Numbered from the stretch's first letter, positions 1 through 6,547 are shown. The stretch: 7,260 bases of DNA from an uncultured Lachnospiraceae bacterium (GCA_910576895.1 CAJTJZ010000093.1:1-7260), one strand, 5' to 3'. Numbers and translations are program-made. The notes: generated by a model from the letters alone, not told the origin.

Positions 1-419
1 AAGCCCGGTGTAATTCCAAGACCTACTTCTGGCTGACCAAATACAGCATTATCAGAACAGATACGAATATCACAACTCATAGAAATTTCACAGCCGCCAC
101 CTAAAGCAAATCCATTAATTGCTGCAATCACTGGAATTGGGAATGTTTCTAACTTACGGAATACATCATTTCCTTTTTTACCAAATGCTTCCCCTTCTGC
201 TTTTGTAAGTGTACTCATTTCGCCGATATCAGCACCTGCAACAAAGGATTTTTCTCCTGCACCTGTCAGAATAAGACAACGAATATTGGCTAAATCAACA
301 GAATCAAGTACAAGATTTAATTCATCTAAAACCTGACTATTTAAAGCATTGAGTGCCTTTGGACGATTAATTGTAATTGTACCGATAGCACCTTCTGTTT
401 CATATAAAATGAAGTCCAT
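1..419 (-). CDS. crt: 3-hydroxybutyryl-CoA dehydratase (crotonase), 5' part only
   Basis: This gene encodes the enzyme that converts 3-hydroxybutyryl-CoA to crotonyl-CoA in the cytoplasm, a middle step of acetyl-CoA to butyrate conversion. The 139 visible codons show the crotonase fold: the SFVAGADI stretch at residues 58-65, the oxyanion-hole region GFALGGG at 103-109, and the two residues matching the catalytic glutamates of enoyl-CoA hydratases, E111 (GGCEI) and E131 (GQPEVGLG). The reading frame is open to the window edge, so roughly the last 120 residues of a family usually near 260 are missing because the window ends, not because the gene is broken. The ATG at 417-419 has an AAGGAG site at 429-434 with 9 nt spacing. 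It starts 50 nt after the thl stop with no terminator between them (only a 6-bp AT dyad at 442-456), so the two are probably co-transcribed. Family membership is very secure; assignment to crt rather than another enoyl-CoA hydratase rests on the thl neighbour. Confidence 0.95.
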   Translation of the reverse strand, partial: MDFILYETEGAIGTITINRPKALNALNSQVLDELNLVLDSVDLANIRCLILTGAGEKSFVAGADIGEMSTLTKAEGEAFGKKGNDVFRKLETFPIPVIAAINGFALGGGCEISMSCDIRICSDNAVFGQPEVGLGITPG

Positions 420-469
420 ATTAAAAATCTCCTTACATTTAACTATATATTATAGTAAATTTTCATTTT

Positions 470-1648
470 TTATCTTTCTACAAGAGTTGCACAGCCCATA
501 CCACCACCAATACAAAGTGTAGCAAGACCTTTCTTTGCATCTCTCTTTTGCATTTCATGAAGCAAAGTAACAAGAATACGGCAGCCAGAAGCACCAACAG
601 GATGTCCAATTGCTCCACCATTTACATTTAATTTAGAAAGATCAAATCCTAAATCTCTTCCAACAGCAACAGACTGAGCAGCAAATGCTTCATTTGCTTC
701 AATTAAATCAAGATCATCTACTGTCCAATTTGCTTTTGCAAGAGCTTTTTTTGTAGCAGGAACTGGCCCTACACCCATGATAGAAGGATCAACACCGCCT
801 AAAGCACCAGCTACAAAAGTAGCCATAGGAGTTACGCCTAATTCTTTTGCTTTTTCTTCACTCATAACGACAATAGCAGCAGCACCATCATTAATACCAG
901 AAGCATTACCAGCAGTAACAACACCGCCTTCTTTTTTACCAGAGCAGCACTTTAAAGAGCTAAGGCTTTCTTTTGTTGTACCAGCACGAGGTCCTTCATC
1001 TGTATCAACAATAATTGTCTTTTTCTTGGATTTTACTTCTACTGGAACAATTTCATCTTTAAACTTGCCTTCTGCCATTGCTTTTTCACATTTTTGTTGG
1101 GAATTAGCAGCAAATTCATCTAATTCTTCTCTTGTAAGCTTCCACTGTTCTGCTACATTTTCAGCAGTAATCATCATATGATATTGATTGAATGCATCCC
1201 ATAATGCATCATTTACCATAGTATCTATTAATTTACCATTGTTCATACGATAACCAAAACGACCTTGCATCATAGCATATGGAGCCATTGACATATTCTC
1301 TGTGCCACCTGCTACAACAATATCAGCATCACCTGCAATAATCATCTGAGCTGCCATATTAACACAATTGAGTCCAGAACCACAAACAACATTAACAGTA
1401 ACCGCTGGAGTTTCGACTGGAAGTCCTGCCTTAATAGAAGCTTGACGTGCTACATTTTGTCCTAAACCAGCTTGAATAACACATCCCATATAAACATGAT
1501 CAACCTGTTCTGGTTTTACATTTGCTCTATTTAAAGCTTCTTTAATAACAATAGAACCTAAATCAGCAGCAGGTGTTGTACTTAAAGCACCCCCCATTTT
1601 ACCAATTGCTGTACGGCAGGCACCTGCCAAAACTACTTTCTTTGACAT
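470..1648 (-). CDS. thl: Acetyl-CoA C-acetyltransferase (thiolase)
   Basis: This 392-residue enzyme condenses two acetyl-CoA into acetoacetyl-CoA, the entry step of butyrate synthesis. The catalytic set is complete and at the usual positions for biosynthetic thiolases: nucleophile C89 in VVCGSG, the NEAF motif at 319-322, H349 in GGAIGHPVGASG, and C379 in the LCIGGGMG motif near the C-terminus. The length matches the family (about 390). The ATG at 1648 is preceded by a strong GGAGGA site (1657-1662, 8 nt spacing). Upstream lie a well-formed extended -10 promoter and a Rex-like operator, so transcription probably begins near 1730 and responds to redox state. crt follows after 50 nt in the same direction. 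The acetyl-CoA synthetic role, rather than fatty-acid degradation, is inferred from the crt and but neighbours. Confidence 0.97.
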   Translation of the reverse strand: MSKKVVLAGACRTAIGKMGGALSTTPAADLGSIVIKEALNRANVKPEQVDHVYMGCVIQAGLGQNVARQASIKAGLPVETPAVTVNVVCGSGLNCVNMAAQMIIAGDADIVVAGGTENMSMAPYAMMQGRFGYRMNNGKLIDTMVNDALWDAFNQYHMMITAENVAEQWKLTREELDEFAANSQQKCEKAMAEGKFKDEIVPVEVKSKKKTIIVDTDEGPRAGTTKESLSSLKCCSGKKEGGVVTAGNASGINDGAAAIVVMSEEKAKELGVTPMATFVAGALGGVDPSIMGVGPVPATKKALAKANWTVDDLDLIEANEAFAAQSVAVGRDLGFDLSKLNVNGGAIGHPVGASGCRILVTLLHEMQKRDAKKGLATLCIGGGMGCATLVER

Positions 1649-1684
1649 AACTAAAATCCTCCATTCCTTATTTTATTTTTTTCA

Positions 1685-1711
1685 GAAACGCATAAATATT
1701 TCTTACGTTTC
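1685..1711 (-). other. Small dyad in the thl leader
   Basis: GAAACG (1685-1690) and CGTTTC (1706-1711) can pair across a 15-nt loop inside the predicted thl 5' untranslated region, about 40 nt ahead of the start codon. On the minus strand the dyad is followed by an A-rich stretch, not a T-run, so it is not an intrinsic terminator. It may simply be a weak leader hairpin; function unknown. Confidence 0.3.
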
Positions 1712-1730
1712 AAAACAACATCAATACTGT

Positions 1731-1748
1731 GTGTTAATTTTATCACAA
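1731..1748 (-). promoter_or_regulatory. Rex-like operator overlapping the thl -10 box
   Basis: The minus strand reads TTGTGATAAAATTAACAC. Against the clostridial Rex operator pattern TTGTTAA-N4-TTAACAA, 11 of the 14 defined positions match. The site covers the whole -10 hexamer of the thl promoter, a position where a bound repressor would block RNA polymerase. Rex is a redox repressor that leaves DNA when NADH is high, and thl/crt-type genes are known members of clostridial Rex regulons. The sequence match is seen; that Rex binds here is inference. Confidence 0.55.
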
Positions 1749-1765
1749 TCTTTTACATTTTGCAA
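1737..1765 (-). promoter_or_regulatory. Extended -10 promoter of thl-crt
   Basis: On the minus strand a -35 box TTGCAA (1760-1765) and a -10 box TAAAAT (1737-1742) are separated by exactly 17 nt, with TG one base before the -10 (the extended -10 feature). Transcription would start near 1730, giving a leader of about 80 nt before the thl start codon. It lies downstream of the but terminator, which fits a separate thl-crt transcript. Confidence 0.7.
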
Positions 1766-1869
1766 GAGATCTTGGATTTCTTTTCCTATTTTTTTCATAC
1801 TTTTTACTAAAAAATTTCAAAATATTTACAAATTTCATCAATACATTGTTTATTTTATAAAATTTTTTA
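1766..1869. other. AT-rich spacer, nothing recognised
   Basis: About 100 bases of very AT-rich sequence lie between the hairpin array and the thl promoter. I see no gene or strong dyad here. Short open frames crossing it in both directions have no ribosome binding site and low-complexity translations. Its low G+C contrasts sharply with the adjoining hairpin array. Confidence 0.6.
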
Positions 1870-2016
1870 GAACAAAGCGAGCAAGCTCGCTTTTGTTCGA
1901 ATATGGTTGCAAACTCTGTTTGCAATCCGCTGAAGCGGACTGGCTCTAAAGAGCCAGCCAAGCTTTGCAGTTTCCGAAGGAAGCTGCCAATAGGAAATTT
2001 CTCGAAATTTCCTATT
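1870..2016. repeat. Array of six back-to-back hairpins with tiny loops
   Basis: Six inverted repeats follow each other almost without spacers. In order: A 1870-1898 (13-bp stem with one bulged T, loop AA); B 1907-1925 (8 bp, loop TCT, extendable to 1905-1927 with a G·T pair); C 1926-1939 (6 bp, loop GA); D 1940-1957 (8 bp, loop AA); E 1967-1987 (9 bp including one T·G pair, loop GAA); F 1989-2016 (13 bp perfect, loop TC). About 120 of 147 bases can be paired. The array is clearly more G+C-rich than the sequence to its left. It lies after the but terminator and before the thl promoter, so it is outside both predicted transcripts. It may be a dispersed palindromic repeat, a structured RNA, or a protein-binding or nucleoid element; I do not recognise a named family. 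Confidence 0.85.
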
Positions 2017-2021
2017 AAACG

Positions 2022-2054
2022 AAAAAAGTCATGGAATTTTAAAAATTCCATGAC
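2022..2054 (-). terminator. Intrinsic terminator after but
   Basis: A perfect 12-bp stem (2028-2039 with 2043-2054, loop of 3) is followed on the minus strand by six T (the A-run 2022-2027). It lies 18 nt past the but stop codon. This is a textbook rho-independent terminator although the stem is AT-rich in its upper half. It should separate but transcription from thl-crt. Confidence 0.9.
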
Positions 2055-2072
2055 AGGTGTTATTTCTTTTTA

Positions 2073-3410
2073 TTATTTGTTACTTCTTTTCCAAATATTC
2101 ATTTTTTCTGCATCTGCAATTAATTGATCACGAAAATCAGGATGAGCTACAGAAATAATAGCCTCTGCTTTTTCCCAAGTAGAAAGACCTTTTAAGCAAA
2201 CTTTTCCATATTCTGTTACAAGATAGTGAATATTTGCTCTTGTGTCTGTAACAATCGAACCATTACTTAACGTTGGTACAATACGAGATTTTAATTCCCC
2301 TGTTTTTGTTTTAAAAGTAGAAGAACAGCAAATAAAGCTCTTTCCACCCTTGGAAAGATAAGCACCAAGCACAAAGTCAAGCTGTCCGCCAGCACCGCTA
2401 ATATGTTTTGTTCCAGCAGATTCTGCATTTACTTGTCCAAAAATATCAATATCAACAGCATTATTAATAGACATAAAATTATCTAAAGCAGAAATGGAAC
2501 GCACATCATTTGTATAGCTTACAGGGCAACTCATACATTCAGGATTATTATTTAAGTAATCATATAATTTCTTTGTTCCTGCTGCAAATGCATATGTTTG
2601 ACGACCTTTGTCAATATTCTTTTTTGTACCATTAATTTTTCCTGCTTTTGCAATATCAACAAAAGCATCTACATACATTTCTGTATGAACACCAAGATTT
2701 TTTAAGTCTGATTTTGCAATTAAAGAGCCTACAGCATTTGGCATACCACCAATACCAAGCTGTAAACAAGCACCATCTGGGATTTCTTCTACAATTAACT
2801 TTGCAACAGCTTCATCAACTTCTGTGGCAGCAGCTCCGCCAAGTTCTGCAATTGATGGATTTTCTCCCTCTACAATCATATTAACTTTAGAAATATGAAT
2901 AGATTCCTCCATACCACCAAGGCAGCGAGGCATATTTTTATTTACTTCTACAATAATCACTTTTGATTTTTCACAAACAGCAGCCATATGAGAAGCACTT
3001 GGTCCAAAATTAAAATATCCATGCTCATCCATTGGAGCTACTTGAAACATAGCAACATCATTTGGCTTAATATTTTCTCTATAGTAACGTGGTAATTCAG
3101 AATAACGGATTGGTGCATAAAAAGCAATCCCTTCTGCAATCGCCTTTCTTTCAATACCAGACATATGCCAAGAATTCCAAGCAATATGTTTTGGTGCATC
3201 TTCTATATCAAAAATCGCTGGTCTCCAAAGACAAATTCCTCCACGCAGCTTTAAATCCTCAAGTTCTGCTGCACGTGCTGCTAGTGCCTTATCAAGTACT
3301 ACTGGATGTGCAGCACACCATCCATAATCAATCCAGTCACCAGACTTTACTACTTTTACTGCTTCCTCTGCAGTTGTCAACTTTTTTTGATATTCACTTT
3401 CAAAACCCAT
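2073..3410 (-). CDS. but: Butyryl-CoA:acetate CoA-transferase
   Basis: This 445-residue enzyme transfers CoA from butyryl-CoA to acetate, releasing butyrate and forming acetyl-CoA; it is the terminal step in many gut butyrate producers. The sequence closely follows the But family from end to end: N-terminal AVKVVKSGDW (17-26), GYFNFGPSASH (131-141), LQLGIGGMPNAVGSL (216-230), the catalytic glutamate matching E244 in GVHTEMYVDAFVDIAKAGKI, and GAGGQLDFVLGAYLSKGGKSF (339-359, split here only by motif). Length agrees with the family (about 445-450). The ATG at 3410 has an AGGAGG site (3419-3424, 8 nt spacing). It starts 58 nt after the trpS stop with no terminator between them, so read-through from trpS is possible; a lone TATAAT at 3455-3460 lacks a good -35. 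An intrinsic terminator follows. The related 4-hydroxybutyrate CoA-transferase is the main alternative, but family-specific stretches favour But. Confidence 0.93.
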   Translation of the reverse strand: MGFESEYQKKLTTAEEAVKVVKSGDWIDYGWCAAHPVVLDKALAARAAELEDLKLRGGICLWRPAIFDIEDAPKHIAWNSWHMSGIERKAIAEGIAFYAPIRYSELPRYYRENIKPNDVAMFQVAPMDEHGYFNFGPSASHMAAVCEKSKVIIVEVNKNMPRCLGGMEESIHISKVNMIVEGENPSIAELGGAAATEVDEAVAKLIVEEIPDGACLQLGIGGMPNAVGSLIAKSDLKNLGVHTEMYVDAFVDIAKAGKINGTKKNIDKGRQTYAFAAGTKKLYDYLNNNPECMSCPVSYTNDVRSISALDNFMSINNAVDIDIFGQVNAESAGTKHISGAGGQLDFVLGAYLSKGGKSFICCSSTFKTKTGELKSRIVPTLSNGSIVTDTRANIHYLVTEYGKVCLKGLSTWEKAEAIISVAHPDFRDQLIADAEKMNIWKRSNK

Positions 3411-3468
3411 ACTTTGTTCCTCCTTTTAAATTCTTTATATTTATGCACATTGGCATTATAAACAATTT

Positions 3469-4476
3469 TTAACGAATCTTTTCTGTCAATCCGACTTTCT
3501 TTTGCACTTTACGAAGCGTCTTGATTGCCATAGCTTGTGCCCGTTCTGTATTTTCCTTAATTCTTTCATCAATATAAGATTTTTCTTTTAAAAGCTGCTC
3601 ATATTTATTTTGCATTGGCTTTAACATAGAAGCAACCGCCTCTCCAACTGCTAGTTTAAATTCTCCATAGCCTTTTCCTTCAAATTCTTTTTCTACTTCC
3701 TCAAATGTTTTTTCTGTAACAGCAGCATAAATTTCAATTAAATTGCTAATGCCCGGTTTTTCTTCCAAGGAATAGCATATATTTGTATCAGAATCTGTAA
3801 CAGCTCGTTTAAATTTACGAATAATGGTATCGGTATCATCTAATAAATAAATACTTGCATTTGGATTTTCATCTGATTTCGACATTTTCTTTTCTGGATC
3901 TTGAAGACTCATAACACGTGCTCCACGTTTACCAAAATATGCTTCTGGTATTGTAAAGACATCTCCATAAATTCCATTAAACCTTGTAGCAATATCTCTT
4001 GTAATCTCTAAATGTTGTCTTTGATCTTCCCCAACAGGCACAACATCTGCTTGATATAATAAAATATCTGCTGCCATTAAAACAGGATAGGTATAAAGTC
4101 CAGCATTAATATTGTCTGCATGTTTTGATGCTTTATCCTTAAATTGCGTCATACGATTTAATTCTCCCATGTAAGTAAAACAACTTAGAATCCATGAAAG
4201 CTCTGCATGACCTGAAACATGAGATTGGAAATAAATACAATTTTTTTCTGGATCAAGCCCAGAAGCTACATATAAAATATATAATGATCTTGCTTTTTGT
4301 CGAAATTGTGTTGGATCTTGTCGTACTGTAAGAGAATGAAGATCCATAATTCCAAATAAACTTTCATATTCCTGATTTACATTTACCCAATTTTTTAGAG
4401 CACCAAGATAATTTCCAAGTGTCAAATTTCCCGTTGCCTGCATTCCACTATAAAGTATCTTTTTATTATTTAACAT
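3469..4476 (-). CDS. trpS: Tryptophanyl-tRNA synthetase
   Basis: This 335-residue class Ic enzyme charges tRNA-Trp with tryptophan. The class I signatures are plain: TLGNYLG (19-25), the HIGH-equivalent, and KMSKS (197-201). The tryptophan/ATP-site region runs GLYTYPVLMAADILLYQADVV (126-146 region) and continues into VGEDQRQHLEITRDIA (148-163), typical of bacterial TrpRS. The length matches the family (about 330-340), so the gene is intact. The ATG at 4476 has an AAGGGAG site at 4490-4496, spaced a rather long 13 nt. Only 110 nt separate it from the upstream exonuclease gene, too little for a full T-box leader, and none is visible. It probably shares a transcript with the exonuclease gene or uses a weak local promoter. 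A housekeeping gene beside but is probably chance synteny. Confidence 0.97.
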   Translation of the reverse strand: MLNNKKILYSGMQATGNLTLGNYLGALKNWVNVNQEYESLFGIMDLHSLTVRQDPTQFRQKARSLYILYVASGLDPEKNCIYFQSHVSGHAELSWILSCFTYMGELNRMTQFKDKASKHADNINAGLYTYPVLMAADILLYQADVVPVGEDQRQHLEITRDIATRFNGIYGDVFTIPEAYFGKRGARVMSLQDPEKKMSKSDENPNASIYLLDDTDTIIRKFKRAVTDSDTNICYSLEEKPGISNLIEIYAAVTEKTFEEVEKEFEGKGYGEFKLAVGEAVASMLKPMQNKYEQLLKEKSYIDERIKENTERAQAMAIKTLRKVQKKVGLTEKIR

Positions 4477-4586
4477 TGTTTCTAAATTTCTCCCTTCTAC
4501 TTTTAAAAAATTTTCTAGGTATCCTTTTATCTATATTCTATGGTTTTCAATTACTATTTGCTTCCTATTTATATGTATTATATTGA

Positions 4587-5252
4587 TTATTCTTCTGGTA
4601 AACCATCCATCAGTCCTGCCATTAAAGAACCAAGACTAAATGTCAATTGTTCTTTTGGCTTAAATACATCAATAATTGGCTGCATAATATGATTAAATTC
4701 CTCTTTATTTTTAGAAAGCTGCAAAATATAAGCTGTATTAACTGCATCATCCATTGCATCATGTGCATGACCGTTAAAATCACGATTAATTGCTCCCAAT
4801 GCATATTTTAATGCAATTTTTTTTTCAATTCCAAGTAATTTTCCAAATACCTTTTGAAAATCCACCCATTTCCGAAACAATGGCTTCATTTCTTCTATAT
4901 GATACTTCTTTAATTCACATTCCTTTCGAAGTTGTTTTACATCACTATCACTCCAAGAATAAATCGTAATCTCCTCTTTTCCACCACACCATTCAAAAAA
5001 AGAATCCATAGCCTGTTCAAAATAATCTGCATGTCTTAACATATCATTTGTAATTCCTGTTAATTCTGTAATATCATTTGTTACTAAGTTATATTGTGGT
5101 TTTACATAAATCCGTATCTGATCAATAATTTCAAAATTATCATTCAACATAGCTGCACCAATTTCAATAATCTCTCGTTTACAAATTTGTCTTTCTTCCT
5201 TATATTCCTTAGCAATATCGTTCATTTCCAAATCGATCATTATGTGTTTCAT
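4587..5252 (-). CDS. DEDDh-family 3'-5' exonuclease
   Basis: This 221-residue protein has the DnaQ-like exonuclease fold. The metal-binding and catalytic residues are all visible: D7 and E9 in IDLEMN (Exo I), D104 in SWSDSDVKQL (Exo II), and H164 with D169 in HAHDAMDDAVNTAYIL (Exo III, H-x4-D pattern). This pattern and the compact size resemble the ERI-1/KapD-like branch rather than polymerase proofreading subunits, so it probably trims RNA or DNA 3' ends; the substrate cannot be read from sequence. No extra domain follows the fold apart from about 40 C-terminal residues. The ATG at 5252 has a strong GGGAGG site (5261-5266, 8 nt spacing). An extended -10 promoter about 155 nt upstream gives it its own long-leader transcript, which may run on into trpS. 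Confidence 0.88.
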   Translation of the reverse strand: MKHIMIDLEMNDIAKEYKEERQICKREIIEIGAAMLNDNFEIIDQIRIYVKPQYNLVTNDITELTGITNDMLRHADYFEQAMDSFFEWCGGKEEITIYSWSDSDVKQLRKECELKKYHIEEMKPLFRKWVDFQKVFGKLLGIEKKIALKYALGAINRDFNGHAHDAMDDAVNTAYILQLSKNKEEFNHIMQPIIDVFKPKEQLTFSLGSLMAGLMDGLPEE

Positions 5253-5408
5253 TTATTTTGCCTCCCAAACCAAGTAAATCAATCTGCAAAACTACTGTAT
5301 TTCTTTCCCTATTTATCTCTACCATATAGATAACTATTCTTATGCAATTTAAGACTATTCATAAATAATTATTACTTAAAAATATAAAGATCTATACATT
5401 CCTTAGCA

Positions 5409-5438
5409 ATTATAACATACTTTTCCCTTATTTGGAAA
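5409..5438 (-). promoter_or_regulatory. Extended -10 promoter of the exonuclease gene
   Basis: On the minus strand TGTTATAAT (5409-5417) gives a perfect -10 with the extended TGn element. A -35-like TTTCCA (5433-5438; 4 of 6 matches to consensus) lies 18 nt upstream. Transcription would start near 5402, leaving a leader of about 150 nt before the exonuclease start, in which the only visible fold is a weak 6-bp dyad (5313-5318 with 5328-5333). Confidence 0.65.
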
Positions 5439-5467
5439 CTTTTTTTTACAAATTTTATATTTTTGTG

Positions 5468-6313
5468 TCACTTTCTAAAATAAATAAAAAAACTAGTTCC
5501 TTTCCCAAGCTTAGAGTTTACACAAAGATAGCCTCCTTGTCTTTCTATAATCTGTTTTGTAAGAAAAAGTCCAATACCAACACCTTCTTCTTCTTTTACA
5601 TTGCTTCCACGATAAAAACGCTGAAATATTTTTGGAAGTTCTTCCTTAAAAATACCAATTCCTTCATCTTTAATACAAATACATACAAATAATTCATATT
5701 CCTTGATAGAAATATTAATTTTTTTCCTATTCTCTGAATATTTAATTGCATTATCTACAATATTAACAATCGCTTCTACGGTCCATTTTTTATCAAATAT
5801 AGCAAAACTTTCCCTTATGGGCTTTTTTATTTGAATCAAAATTTCCTTCTTTTTTGCTTTTTCTAAACATTGTTCCCTTACTTCATAAAGTAAGGGAACT
5901 AAATCGTATCTTTTTATTGTTAAATTTAAAATACCTGTTTCTAATCGGGAAAGCTTTACCAGTGATTGCAATAGAAATTCCAATTTTTCTGACTGTTTTT
6001 CAATTTCTGTTACTAATTCTTTTGTCATAGGATCTTCTGTATACTCATTTAGCATTTGAGAATATAAAAGAATATTAGATAAGGGTGTTTTTACTTGATG
6101 AGAAATATCTGATACTAGCTTTTTTATTTCTGCTTGTTCTTTTTCTATTTTTTGTTTTGATAATTTCGACATAGAAAGAAAACGTTTCCATTTTACTTCT
6201 AGCTTTGAAAGTTCCGTTTCATCATAATGAGATTCTTCAAAATGTCCATCCATGGCTTCATCAATCATTTGATTTAAAACTTGATAGATATGTTTTTTCT
6301 TAAATATAAACAA
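5468..6313 (-). CDS. Sensor histidine kinase core, no membrane segment
   Basis: This 281-residue protein is a two-component histidine kinase. The dimerisation/phosphoacceptor motif DISHQVKTPLSN places the phosphorylated histidine at H72. The ATP-binding domain follows with N box NIVDNAIKYS (184-193), G1 DEGIGI (216-221), F box FQRFYRG (230-236) and G2 GVGIGL (244-249); every motif is intact. Residues 1-60 are a charged helical linker. No membrane segment or sensor domain is present, unlike most relatives, which carry at least one N-terminal helix. An in-frame TAG lies five codons upstream of the start, so the frame cannot be extended. No ATG is available near the N-terminus: the best start is TTG at 6313, served by AGAAGG (6322-6327). 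The first 14 nt overlap the upstream membrane mini-protein gene, suggesting translational coupling. No response regulator gene is in the window. Confidence 0.9.
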   Translation of the reverse strand: MFIFKKKHIYQVLNQMIDEAMDGHFEESHYDETELSKLEVKWKRFLSMSKLSKQKIEKEQAEIKKLVSDISHQVKTPLSNILLYSQMLNEYTEDPMTKELVTEIEKQSEKLEFLLQSLVKLSRLETGILNLTIKRYDLVPLLYEVREQCLEKAKKKEILIQIKKPIRESFAIFDKKWTVEAIVNIVDNAIKYSENRKKINISIKEYELFVCICIKDEGIGIFKEELPKIFQRFYRGSNVKEEEGVGIGLFLTKQIIERQGGYLCVNSKLGKGTSFFIYFRK

Positions 6314-6485
6314 TTCTGCTACCTTCTATCTGTTGGTTTGTAGTTAGGTTTTTCATCCATTTATATTGTTTGTAATGCCTGTAAATGGCGGGCAATTCTA
6401 AATTCAGCAAGAAATAAACTACCAATACTGAAAGATGTAAGATAAATGCGGCAAATATCCCAAGTGGTATAATAATAAGCCACAT
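6300..6485 (-). CDS. Small single-pass membrane protein (61 residues)
   Basis: I do not recognise this protein. It begins MWLIIIPLGIFAAFILHL and has one strong hydrophobic segment (about residues 2-28), followed by a basic, aromatic tail (YRHYKQYKW) that would stay in the cytoplasm. The ATG at 6485 is preferred over an upstream in-frame GTG at 6503, because the AGGAG at 6496-6500 sits 10 nt before the ATG and inside the longer reading. Its last 14 nt overlap the histidine kinase start in another frame. The position suggests it supplies the membrane anchor or sensing part that the kinase lacks, either as a separate partner or as the N-terminus of a kinase split by a frameshift. Function is inferred from position alone. 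Confidence 0.6.
   Translation of the reverse strand: MWLIIIPLGIFAAFILHLSVLVVYFLLNLELPAIYRHYKQYKWMKNLTTNQQIEGSRIVYI
6322..6327 (-). promoter_or_regulatory. Ribosome binding site fixing the kinase TTG start
   Basis: AGAAGG on the minus strand lies 8 nt before the TTG at 6313. It lies inside the upstream small gene. The next in-frame ATG (M17, near 6265) has no comparable site, so the TTG is the better start. Confidence 0.6.
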
Positions 6486-6495
6486 ATTTTGCACT

Positions 6496-6500
6496 CTCCT
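6496..6500 (-). promoter_or_regulatory. Ribosome binding site of the membrane mini-protein
   Basis: AGGAG on the minus strand lies 10 nt before the ATG at 6485. It supports that small gene being real and selects the shorter of two possible starts. Confidence 0.6.
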
Positions 6501-6521
6501 CACACTTTTGATATGTTGTTT

Positions 6522-6547
6522 AAATTAGTATTTAAAAATACTAATTT
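6522..6547. repeat. Perfect 12-bp AT-rich palindrome
   Basis: The arms AAATTAGTATTT (6522-6533) and AAATACTAATTT (6536-6547) pair perfectly around a 2-nt centre. It lies between the leucine-rich repeat gene stop and the membrane mini-protein gene. No T-run follows on the minus strand, so it is a poor terminator. On the minus strand it overlaps a weak promoter-like pair (TTGAAG, 17 nt, AATACT), so an operator is one possibility; a processing or attenuation hairpin is another. Confidence 0.75.

Noticed and set aside
777..1181. Open frame of 134 codons on the plus strand
   Set aside because: It is antisense to thl, whose complete set of thiolase motifs settles the coding strand; the translation is low-complexity Ser/Thr/Ala-rich.
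1743..2051. Open frame of about 100 codons on the minus strand across the hairpin array and thl promoter
   Set aside because: It crosses a terminator, palindromes and a promoter, has no ribosome binding site and a translation explained by the repeats and AT-rich sequence.
1870..2054. CRISPR array or integron attC-like site
   Set aside because: The hairpin units differ in sequence and length, there are no equal-length spacers, and no cas or integrase gene is nearby.
3089..3472. Open frame of 127 codons on the plus strand
   Set aside because: It is antisense to but and the translation is a Leu/Gln/His-rich shadow with no recognisable domain.
3455..3489. Possible but promoter: TATAAT at 3455-3460 and TTGACA at 3484-3489 on the minus strand
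   Set aside because: Both hexamers are perfect, but the 23-nt spacing is too long for a normal sigma-A promoter, and no good -35 exists at 16-18 nt; kept only as a remark under but.
4477..4586. T-box riboswitch before trpS
   Set aside because: The gap is only 110 nt, with no specifier stem, no T-box sequence and no terminator hairpin visible.
5449..5467. Terminator after the histidine kinase
   Set aside because: ACAAA and TTTGT can form a 5-bp AT-only stem, but it is followed by an A-run, not a T-run, on the minus strand.
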